The position numbers were made by a program, and so were the translations under genes. A DNA stretch of 18,732 nucleotides from an uncultured Actinomycetes bacterium. GTDB lineage: Bacteria > Actinomycetota > Thermoleophilia > Solirubrobacterales > 70-9. Shown in pieces: positions 13,841 through 18,732 of the stretch. Location: assembly GCA_946479725.1 (NCBI GenBank), contig CAMLHB010000030.1:1-18732 (forward strand), in the 5' to 3' direction. How positions within the stretch are numbered: the first letter of the stretch is position 1; the number at the start of each line of letters is the position of its first letter. The notes under the pieces were generated by a model that was not told the origin of the DNA, did not search any database, and worked only from the letters and a program-made list of their open reading frames with translations.

Positions 13841-16507
13841 ATGGAGAGCTCGGCAAACGGGAATGCACTCGGTGCCTGCTTTGTGCGGGCGGACCTGCAT
13901 GTGCACACCCATCCGGATGGGGATGCGAACCCCAACCCAGATCTAGGCGCATACATCGCTGCAGCACTCGATGCTGAACTCAGCGTTCTCGCGATTACGG
14001 ATCACAACACGGCACAGTTTGCAGCAGCAGCAATTTCCGCCGCAAGCGAGACCAGCCTTCTCGTCTTGCCGGGTATCGAGATTTCCACTCATCAGGGACA
14101 TCTTCTTGGCATCTTCGATCCCGATTCGCTGACCCATCTGGAAGAGCTAGCCCTGCCGCAAAGCCTCCAACTCGAAACGCTGTCTCCAACGGAGTCACGT
14201 TCAAGGCGTTCGATGCTCGATTTGGTTGAGGACATCCATGCGCGCGGGGGCCTCGCGATACCGGCGCACGTGGACGCAGCCAACGGGGTCGGGCGAATGA
14301 ACCCCGCAGAACTCGAGGCCCTCCTTTGTTCGGATGCTCTCGCAGGTCTTGAGTTTGCCAACGAAGAGGCCCTGCGTACATGGTTTACCGACGTCGACCC
14401 TGACGAAGTCCGTAGATCCGCTTGGAAGAAGCGACAGGCAATGCCCGACCTTGCCAAACGCGGCCTAGCTCGGCTTATGAACTCCGACGCCCACTCGCAC
14501 GAGAAGGTTGGCTTGGATCGCAATTCGCGGACGCTGACCCGCTTGCGCCTAGATCAGCCTAACTTCGCTGCAGTCCGCAACGCGATCGCTCTGAGTTCTG
14601 CTGGGCGCTGTAAGGCGGAGGTGACGTTGCCGGCCGGCTACCCCAGAATCACATCCGCTGAGTTCCAAGGCGGGTTTCTAGATGGGTTGAAGCTTGATTT
14701 CTCCCCAAACCTGAATTGCATCATTGGAGGAAGGGGATCGGGTAAGTCGACGGCTCTGCTGGCAATTCGAGCTGCGCTGGGAGCTGAGGTAAGCCCAGAG
14801 GATGATCCCAATGCGGAAGGGCGAATGCCCGACCTGACGACCGTTCGTTTCATAGATAAGGCAGGCAGCGAACGCGTGGCAACGCGGTCAAGAAACGGGA
14901 TCGCGGTGGAAGTGGGAACCGATTCCGAAATTCAGGTTCGCCTTGCAGACCTGGGGCAGGACGAGTCAGGCCGCCTCGCACGGGGTTACGACGACGATCC
15001 AGGAATTCTCTTGTCGTTTTTGGATGACTTCGTTGTGCGTCATGAGTATGCGGAGCGTACGGAGGAGTTACTTGGAAGGCTCGAAGAGAATGCCGCAAGA
15101 GTTCGCGGGTCAAGCGTCTATCCGAAACAGATTGCCGACCTGGAGGGTGAGCAGCGCCGCCAGGAAGCAACGCTCAAAGCTGCCGAATCAGGAAAAGTCG
15201 AGTTGATCGCCAAGTGGGCAGGTCTGCTTGCTGCGCAAGGGCCGTTTCTTCGGCGGCTGGAGGGGGCATTAGGAGAGAGAAGCAATTGGCAGACCCCGGT
15301 CGGAGCTATTGATATCGACCAGTTCGCTTCTGAATCTGGCCTCGATCTCACCGGAGAGCCCGCCTCCGATTTCATTGACGGCAAGAGAGCAGAGGTCCGC
15401 AAGGAGCTTGCGAAATTTGAAGCTAGACGGGCGGAGATTGCGAGGGATGCTTCGGCGGAGCTGAAAGAGGCGGCTAAAGAGACTGCGGCTGTGGTTTCAC
15501 TTTGGCGATCCAGGCAAGATGAGCTAGAGGGCGAGCTTCAGAAAAGACAGATCGACTTAGAGGCCCAAGGCTTGAAAGTCCAGGCAGGAGCCATTCAGGC
15601 CATTGCCACCCGATTGCAGGCGGTAAATACCAAGCTCGCGGAGCTGCGACAAAAGCAGCAGACCCATAGGGACGCCCTCGCTGAACGCAACGAACTGCTG
15701 AACGAACTCCATGCCAACTGGGACAATCAGTGCGAGTTACGCCGAGCCACCTTGAAGGGCATCGCCTCCGCTGCAAACCATAATGCCGGAGATCTTGAGA
15801 TTGGCGTGACCTTCGAGCGGGCCGGCCTGAAGGCACCATGGATTTCGTGGCTCGGTAATACCTTCAGCTTTCGTAGCCCCCGTGTGCAACGCCTCGCCAG
15901 TGCGATCACCCCCCGTGAATTTGCACTGGCACTTCGGCGGCGGGACTACTCAAAGCTTCTCGCTATTGCCGATGACAACGGGAAATCCTTCTTCGCCGAA
16001 GAGTCTGTGCTGGAGGAGCAGTGGAGTTGGGATGCAATTTTTCTGCTGGAGACGATGGCCTTGGAGGACCGCCCGCGGCTAACCGTCCGAGAAGCTGGCA
16101 GCGGAAAACCAAAGTCATTTGATGCGCTATCTGCTGGGCAGCAGCGCTCTGTGCTGCTCGGCCTAATGCTCTGCACCAACCAGCCCGACCCTTTGGTCGT
16201 TGACCAGCCGGAGGACCATCTTGACGCGAAATACATCGCCGATGCAGTAGTCGGCCACCTTCAATCGGCAAAGGAGCAGCGGCAAGTTCTCATCGCCACC
16301 CATAGCCCGAATTTGACGGTTTTGGGCGATGCAGAGCTAGTGATTCCGATGAAGGTCGTAGACGGCAAAGGACGCGCTCATGACCGGGGGGCGGTCGATC
16401 GACCATCTACCCGCGACGTGGTTTGTGAACTCTTAGAGGGTGGTGTCGAGGCATTTGAAGAGAGAGGAAAGCGCTACGGCTTTCGCTTCGCCGCGAGACC
16501 TCAATAG
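13841..16507 (+). CDS. TrlF-type PHP phosphoesterase fused to SMC/RecF-like ABC ATPase (probable defence protein)
   Basis: This 888-residue protein combines a metal-dependent PHP domain with an SMC-like ATPase. PHP (about 15-250) shows D-x-H-x-H as ADLHVHTH (H20, H22), ITDHNT (D54, H55), PGIEIS (E80), H143 in IPAHVD and MNSDAHS (D216, H218), a near-complete metal-ligand set. The ATPase has Walker A GGRGSGKS (K302) and a coiled-coil central region (about 425-640). It closes with signature LSAGQQRS (S764), Walker B LVVDQPEDHLD (D788, E791) and switch H821 in ATHSPN. Such ATPase-nuclease fusions are widespread in mobile elements and defence islands. From memory this layout matches the family labelled TrlF, whose substrate I cannot state. 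The start lacks a good Shine-Dalgarno. G+C is clearly below the backbone. Confidence 0.88.
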   Translation: MESSANGNALGACFVRADLHVHTHPDGDANPNPDLGAYIAAALDAELSVLAITDHNTAQFAAAAISAASETSLLVLPGIEISTHQGHLLGIFDPDSLTHLEELALPQSLQLETLSPTESRSRRSMLDLVEDIHARGGLAIPAHVDAANGVGRMNPAELEALLCSDALAGLEFANEEALRTWFTDVDPDEVRRSAWKKRQAMPDLAKRGLARLMNSDAHSHEKVGLDRNSRTLTRLRLDQPNFAAVRNAIALSSAGRCKAEVTLPAGYPRITSAEFQGGFLDGLKLDFSPNLNCIIGGRGSGKSTALLAIRAALGAEVSPEDDPNAEGRMPDLTTVRFIDKAGSERVATRSRNGIAVEVGTDSEIQVRLADLGQDESGRLARGYDDDPGILLSFLDDFVVRHEYAERTEELLGRLEENAARVRGSSVYPKQIADLEGEQRRQEATLKAAESGKVELIAKWAGLLAAQGPFLRRLEGALGERSNWQTPVGAIDIDQFASESGLDLTGEPASDFIDGKRAEVRKELAKFEARRAEIARDASAELKEAAKETAAVVSLWRSRQDELEGELQKRQIDLEAQGLKVQAGAIQAIATRLQAVNTKLAELRQKQQTHRDALAERNELLNELHANWDNQCELRRATLKGIASAANHNAGDLEIGVTFERAGLKAPWISWLGNTFSFRSPRVQRLASAITPREFALALRRRDYSKLLAIADDNGKSFFAEESVLEEQWSWDAIFLLETMALEDRPRLTVREAGSGKPKSFDALSAGQQRSVLLGLMLCTNQPDPLVVDQPEDHLDAKYIADAVVGHLQSAKEQRQVLIATHSPNLTVLGDAELVIPMKVVDGKGRAHDRGAVDRPSTRDVVCELLEGGVEAFEERGKRYGFRFAARPQ

Positions 16508-16549
16508 CTCCGAACCGGCCGCTTCGCTCAGGGGGAATAGTCTCCACTC

Positions 16550-16753
16550 ATGCCCGACTCTTCGAAGGAGCAGGCCGCTCGTAAGGCGGTTCGTGCTGCC
16601 CAGAAGCAGTTTGAACGCGAATCCAGCACCGCAAACAAGGCGCGGCGTAAGGCTTTCGCTCAGGCTCAGGAGGCAGGGCTGTCGCTGCGAGAGATCGGCG
16701 AGGAAGTGGGCTTGACCCACTCACGCGTTGCACAGATCATCAACGGGGAATAG
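16550..16753 (+). CDS. Small HTH protein, 67 residues
   Basis: It begins 42 bases after the PHP-ATPase gene. The N-terminal half is a highly charged helix rich in Ala, Lys, Arg and Gln (KEQAARKAVRAAQKQFERES). The C-terminal half is a clear helix-turn-helix, SLREIGEEVGLTHSRVAQI (about 44-63), of the kind seen in sigma-70 region 4 and Trp-repressor-like proteins. It is probably a DNA-binding regulator that may bind the dyad just downstream or the promoter of its own transcript. A GGGGG lies about 13 bases before the ATG. Its placement suggests it regulates the PHP-ATPase cassette, the transfer cluster, or both. Confidence 0.7.
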   Translation: MPDSSKEQAARKAVRAAQKQFERESSTANKARRKAFAQAQEAGLSLREIGEEVGLTHSRVAQIINGE

Positions 16754-16758
16754 CTTTG

Positions 16759-16802
16759 CTGTCAAGTTTTTCTTGACAGTGGGTGCTAGGCTAAGGTAGC
16801 AA
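16759..16802 (+). promoter_or_regulatory. Operator-like dyad over a promoter
   Basis: CTGTCAAG (16759-16766) and CTTGACAG (16772-16779) are perfect 8-bp inverted repeats around TTTTT. The right arm contains a consensus -35 TTGACA (16773-16778). TAGCAA at 16797, 18 bases further, is a weak -10. This is the probable promoter and repressor site for the regulatory cluster that follows. The dyad overlaps the end of the preceding transcript but has no following U-tract. Confidence 0.6.
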
Positions 16803-16810
16803 GCAAAAGC

Positions 16811-16839
16811 GCCCCCGCGCTGCGCAAACAGCCGGGGGC
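16811..16839 (+). promoter_or_regulatory. Leader hairpin before the regulatory cluster
   Basis: GCCCCCG (16811-16817) and CGGGGGC (16833-16839) form a 7-bp GC-rich stem with a 15-base loop in the 5' leader of the cluster. It ends 24 bases before the preferred start at 16864 and just before the Shine-Dalgarno AGGAGGG (16847-16853). It could stabilise or attenuate the leader. Confidence 0.45.
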
Positions 16840-16863
16840 ATGGCACAGGAGGGATTAGCTCCC

Positions 16864-17154
16864 ATGCACGACAAGCCTAAAGGCGCGGGCGATGATGACC
16901 GCGCCACGACCGCCGCCCTGGACGCTCGCGACCAGGCGGCCGTTCTCCGCGAAGTCCTGTTCCTGCACCCGGCATCGCTGCGGCTCGATGAGCTGGTCCG
17001 CGAGCTGACGGTCGGCTCGGCCGAGTTCATCGAGCGCGACCGGATCGAGCGGGCCGTCCGCGACTTGGTGGCGGTCGGCCTGCTCCACCGGGTCGGCGAT
17101 CTCGTCCTGCCGACGAGAGCCGCCGTCGTCTTCGGCGACCTGGGGGATCTCTGA
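16864..17154 (+). CDS. Winged-helix-like regulatory protein, about 96 residues
   Basis: The start at 16864 is preferred over ATG 16840 because AGGAGGG (16847-16853) stands 10 bases before it, while 16840 follows directly on a hairpin. The acidic N-terminus (DKPKGAGDDDRA) is followed by a compact fold, LREVLFLHPASLRLDELVRELTVGSAEFIERDRIERAVRDLVAVGLLHRVGDLVLPTRAAV. The helix-helix-wing pattern is typical of winged-helix DNA-binding proteins. No specific family is claimed. Its TGA shares a base with the next ATG (TGATG), so it is translationally coupled to the XRE gene. Confidence 0.65.
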   Translation: MHDKPKGAGDDDRATTAALDARDQAAVLREVLFLHPASLRLDELVRELTVGSAEFIERDRIERAVRDLVAVGLLHRVGDLVLPTRAAVVFGDLGDL

Positions 17155-17423
17155 TGGAGGAGGCAGCCAAGCGCCTCGGGCGCAACCTGTTCATGGCTCG
17201 CCGACGAGCGGGCTACTCCCAGGAAGAGCTGGCGGGGCTCTGCTCGCTTCACCGCACCGAGATCGGCTACGTCGAGACCGGCAGACGCCTGCCTCGGGCA
17301 GACACCCTCGTCAAGCTCGCCTCGGTCCTCGAAGTCAGGGCCGATGATCTGCTGGCGGGGATCGAGTGGACGCCGCCCGGACCCAGCCGCGCCGGATGCC
17401 TGCACGTCGCGGCTCAGGTTTGA
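17154..17423 (+). CDS. XRE-family helix-turn-helix regulator
   Basis: This 89-residue protein is nearly all one Cro/C1-type HTH. LGRNLFMARRRAGYSQEELAGLCSLHRTEIGYVETGRRLPRADTLVKLASVLEVRADDLLAGI shows the typical five-helix pattern with SQEELA (helix 2) and HRTEIGYVETGRR (recognition helix). A short Pro/Gly tail follows. It overlaps the upstream gene by one base and is followed after 3 bases by the ArsR-like gene. Such regulators commonly control integrase or transfer genes of actinobacterial mobile elements. Confidence 0.88.
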   Translation: MEEAAKRLGRNLFMARRRAGYSQEELAGLCSLHRTEIGYVETGRRLPRADTLVKLASVLEVRADDLLAGIEWTPPGPSRAGCLHVAAQV

Positions 17424-17426
17424 GCC

Positions 17427-17750
17427 GTGGCGGCGAAGAGCACCGACCGCGAGCAGGCGCTCCTCTTCCTGCTGCGGCATCCGCTGCGGCGGGAGCTGCT
17501 GCGGCTCTACGTCAAAGAAGAGGGGAGGCTGAGCCCGAAGCAGCTCTCGGACTTCACGAAGAAGCACCTCTCGCTCGTCGGTTACCACGTCCGCGAGCTT
17601 GCCAACTACGGCGCGATCGAGCTGGTCGGAACCAGACCCCGACGCGGTGCCGTCGAGCACTTCTACAAGGCGACCCCCCTGATTGACGAGGTGGCCTGGG
17701 GTCGAGCGGCCCTCGGGCTGGAAAGCGAGGCAGCATGGATACCAAGGTGA
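17427..17750 (+). CDS. ArsR-like winged-helix regulator
   Basis: It starts with GTG 3 bases after the XRE stop. The 107-residue product reads as a winged-helix protein: ALLFLLRHPLRRELLRLYVKEEGRLSPKQLSDFTKKHLSLVGYHVRELANYGAIELVGTRPRRGAVEHFYKAT. The recognition helix KKHLSLVGYHVRELANYG and the wing ending in EHFYKAT are typical of ArsR-like and other HTH_20-type regulators. There are no Cys ligand pairs, so metal sensing is unlikely. Its 3' end overlaps the next gene by 16 bases in another frame. Confidence 0.8.
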   Translation: MAAKSTDREQALLFLLRHPLRRELLRLYVKEEGRLSPKQLSDFTKKHLSLVGYHVRELANYGAIELVGTRPRRGAVEHFYKATPLIDEVAWGRAALGLESEAAWIPR

Positions 17751-17947
17751 TCAGCGCGCGGCTACCCGCCGATCTGGCGACGCAGCTCTCTGCCGTAGCC
17801 CGCATCGAGGGCGTCTCGGTTTCCGAGACGATCCGGGCCGCCTCCCACCACTACATCGCCGTTCGCCGCTCCAAGGCGGACTTCAAGGAGCGTCTGCGCA
17901 GGCGGCTGGAGGAAGACCGTGAGGTCATGGAACAGCTCGCGGAATAG
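17735..17947 (+). CDS. Ribbon-helix-helix protein (copy 1)
   Basis: This 70-residue CopG/Arc-like protein has a beta-strand KVISARLP followed by two helices (ADLATQLSAVARIEGVS and SETIRAASHHYIAV). The C-terminal part is very charged (RRSKADFKERLRRRLEEDREVMEQLAE) and likely helical. The start overlaps the ArsR-like gene. It is clearly paralogous to the protein at 18182: both share SAVAR followed by acidic-G, then R-A, RR-DF and a charged tail. RHH proteins next to a relaxase often act as relaxosome accessory factors (TraY or TrwA type) or plasmid copy-control proteins. Confidence 0.85.
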   Translation: MDTKVISARLPADLATQLSAVARIEGVSVSETIRAASHHYIAVRRSKADFKERLRRRLEEDREVMEQLAE

Positions 17948-17973
17948 CCCGCCGCACATCGCGCCGGGGGGCT

Positions 17974-18170
17974 TGGGTCGGGGTGCAATCCCACTCCGCA
18001 CCCAGTCCCCCAACGACTCCCAACCTCTTCCGACAGCAAATCCACCCAGTCACCAACTTCCCCAATCCCAGTCATCCGACTCCTACCCGACGCCCAGGCT
18101 CAACGGCCAGATCCCGAGTCCCGAGCCTCGACATCTAGCCGAACAGCAGAACCCCTCACGCCTTATCACT
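17974..18170 (+). other. C-rich, G-poor gap with hairpin; candidate oriT or Rho-loading site
   Basis: The gap between the two RHH genes (17948-18181) has no convincing gene. At its left an imperfect inverted repeat TGGGTCGGGGTGC (17974-17986) with GCACCCAGTCCCC (17998-18010) forms a stem around 11 bases. The rest is strongly skewed on the top strand: I count 30 C and 5 G at 18001-18060, and 28 C and 11 G at 18061-18120. C-rich, G-poor unstructured RNA is what Rho binds, and an inverted repeat near a relaxase is what oriT contains. Neither is proven. Confidence 0.35.
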
Positions 18171-18181
18171 AGGTGATCCCG

Positions 18182-18403
18182 ATGCCCTCTGAGAAATCCA
18201 AGGTCTTAAGCCTTCGCCTCGCCGAAGAGCTGGCGATTGAGATGTCCGCCGTCGCTCGCGTCGATGGGCAGATGTTCTCCGGTGCCGTCCGCGAAGCCAT
18301 CGCAAATCACATCACCGAGCGTCGCGGCGCGGATGACTTCCAGGCCCGGCTCAAGCGGTGCATGGAAGAAGACCTCGCCAATCTCGAACGTCTGGTCGAG
18401 TAG
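18182..18403 (+). CDS. Ribbon-helix-helix protein (copy 2)
   Basis: The preferred start is ATG 18182, because AGGTGATCC (18171-18179), a near-exact complement of the 16S rRNA 3' tail, ends 2 bases before it. A GTG at 18173 lies within that site. The 73-residue product parallels the copy-1 protein: KVLSLRLAEELAIEMSAVARVDG, then a second helix (SGAVREAIANHITERR) and a charged tail DFQARLKRCMEEDLANLERLVE. It is probably a DNA-binding accessory protein of relaxase transfer or a regulator. The strong Shine-Dalgarno suggests it is expressed well and separately from the cluster. Confidence 0.82.
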   Translation: MPSEKSKVLSLRLAEELAIEMSAVARVDGQMFSGAVREAIANHITERRGADDFQARLKRCMEEDLANLERLVE

Positions 18404-18454
18404 CCAAGGCCCGGCCAGCGGGGGCGTTCAAGCTCCAAACGGCATTTCTGCGGT

Positions 18455-18601
18455 ATGGAGGCCGCAGATTCGCTCACGAGCAGCACCGCCGGCACCGTGC
18501 AAATGGCCCCCGGCGGTGGCAGTCAGGGCATGGAGCCGATGCACCCGCCCGCCGCCCTGGACATCGAGGGCGTGGACCGCCTCTCCGGAGATCGGCGCTG
18601 A
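18455..18601 (+). CDS. Hypothetical protein, 48 residues, coupled to the relaxase
   Basis: A 48-codon frame opens at ATG 18455 and ends TGA at 18599-18601, whose last base is the A of the relaxase ATG (TGATG overlap). The product is MEAADSLTSSTAGTVQMAPG, continuing as a Gly/Met/Pro-rich stretch and ending DIEGVDRLSGDRR. No domain is recognised and the Shine-Dalgarno is weak. The overlap with the relaxase start makes translational coupling plausible, but it might only be a leader peptide or a chance frame. Confidence 0.45.
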   Translation: MEAADSLTSSTAGTVQMAPGGGSQGMEPMHPPAALDIEGVDRLSGDRR

Positions 18602-18732
18602 TGCTCTCGATCGGGAAGATGGGAGCGGGTCAGGAGGGTTATTACCTCGGCAAGGTCGCCGAAGGAGCCGAGGACTACTACTCCGGCGAGGGTGAGGCCG
18701 AGGGCTACTGGCTCGGCGACGCCGCCGAGGAT
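18601..18732 (+). CDS. MobF-family relaxase (TrwC/TraI-like), 3' truncated by window end
   Basis: The last 132 bases encode an open frame of 44 codons from ATG 18601. It reads MLSIGKMGAGQEGYYLGKVA and continues EGAEDYYSGEGEAEGYWLGDAAED. This matches the start of TrwC/MobF relaxase domains in actinobacterial elements (MLSIGKLxxGQExYYLxxVAxGxEDYYxGxGExxGxWxG). The relaxase nicks oriT through tyrosines near the N-terminus, and YY pairs are visible here. The helicase part expected further downstream lies outside the window. It indicates conjugative or mobilizable transfer. Confidence 0.8.
   Translation, partial: MLSIGKMGAGQEGYYLGKVAEGAEDYYSGEGEAEGYWLGDAAED

Larger units (their letters stand above)
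12264..18732. mobile_element. Left part of a tRNA-Glu-integrated conjugative or mobilizable element
   Basis: The region holds, in order, a tRNA gene, a tyrosine integrase, cargo (a PHP-ATPase with small flanking genes), a cluster of small DNA-binding proteins including two ribbon-helix-helix paralogues, and the start of a MobF relaxase. Integrase plus relaxase in one block is the hallmark of an ICE or IME. The G+C of the cargo is below the chromosome (28 of 60 bases at 15001-15060). The left end is probably inside the tRNA 3' part. I found no second copy of the tRNA 3' end in the window, so the right end lies beyond it. The exact left boundary is unproven. Confidence 0.8.

Noticed and set aside
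17919..18176. Open frame of 85 codons in the gap between the RHH genes
   Set aside because: Its Pro/Ser/Gln-rich translation reflects the C-rich skew, it overlaps the end of the first RHH gene and it has no ribosome site.
12311..18732. Right-hand attachment site (second copy of the tRNA-Glu 3' end)
   Set aside because: I looked for a second TTCGAATCCCCG-like stretch by eye and found none in the window.
1..18732. CRISPR arrays, rRNA genes and insertion-sequence transposases
   Set aside because: I saw no regularly spaced repeats, no rRNA-like stretches and no transposase motifs.

Overview
The window looks like chromosome of a high-GC Gram-positive bacterium, most likely Actinomycetota and plausibly class Thermoleophilia (Solirubrobacterales). 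That placement is inferred from about 72% G+C in housekeeping stretches (43 of 60 bases at 7021-7080), the style of the RDD, DUF389 and PQQ-repeat proteins, and the integrase and relaxase types. It was not checked against any database.

Positions 1-12263 are ordinary backbone with one small accessory patch. In order: the 3' end of a PQQ-type beta-propeller protein; a NUDIX hydrolase; a 163-bp nested palindromic element; an RDD membrane protein; a leftward DUF389 membrane protein, GreA and a 67-residue unknown; a lower-GC rightward pair (a three-helix membrane protein and a 47-residue unknown); a complete leftward sulfate ABC-transport operon (sbp-cysT-cysW-cysA); a haloalkane dehalogenase; a metallophosphoesterase; an alpha/beta hydrolase; and tRNA-Leu(CAG). 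Several gene ends carry strong hairpins without a U-tract, some of which contain the stop codon.

From tRNA-Glu(CTC) at 12264 to the end of the window the sequence reads as the left part of an integrated conjugative or mobilizable element. A tyrosine integrase starts just after the tRNA. It is followed by a 58-residue coiled-coil gene, an 888-residue PHP-phosphoesterase/ABC-ATPase fusion of the TrlF type (a probable defence protein), and a 67-residue HTH protein. After an operator-like inverted repeat over a promoter comes a tight cluster of small DNA-binding proteins (winged-helix-like, XRE, ArsR-like and two paralogous ribbon-helix-helix proteins), then a 48-residue unknown. The cluster ends in the first 44 codons of a MobF (TrwC/TraI-like) relaxase cut by the window edge.

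The most interesting part is 13649-16753, where a lower-GC PHP-ATPase cargo with small partner genes sits between the integrase and the transfer-control genes. The cluster upstream of the relaxase probably controls excision and transfer. The C-rich, G-poor gap between the two ribbon-helix-helix genes is a candidate oriT or Rho-loading region. No right-hand attachment site was seen, so the element probably extends beyond the window.
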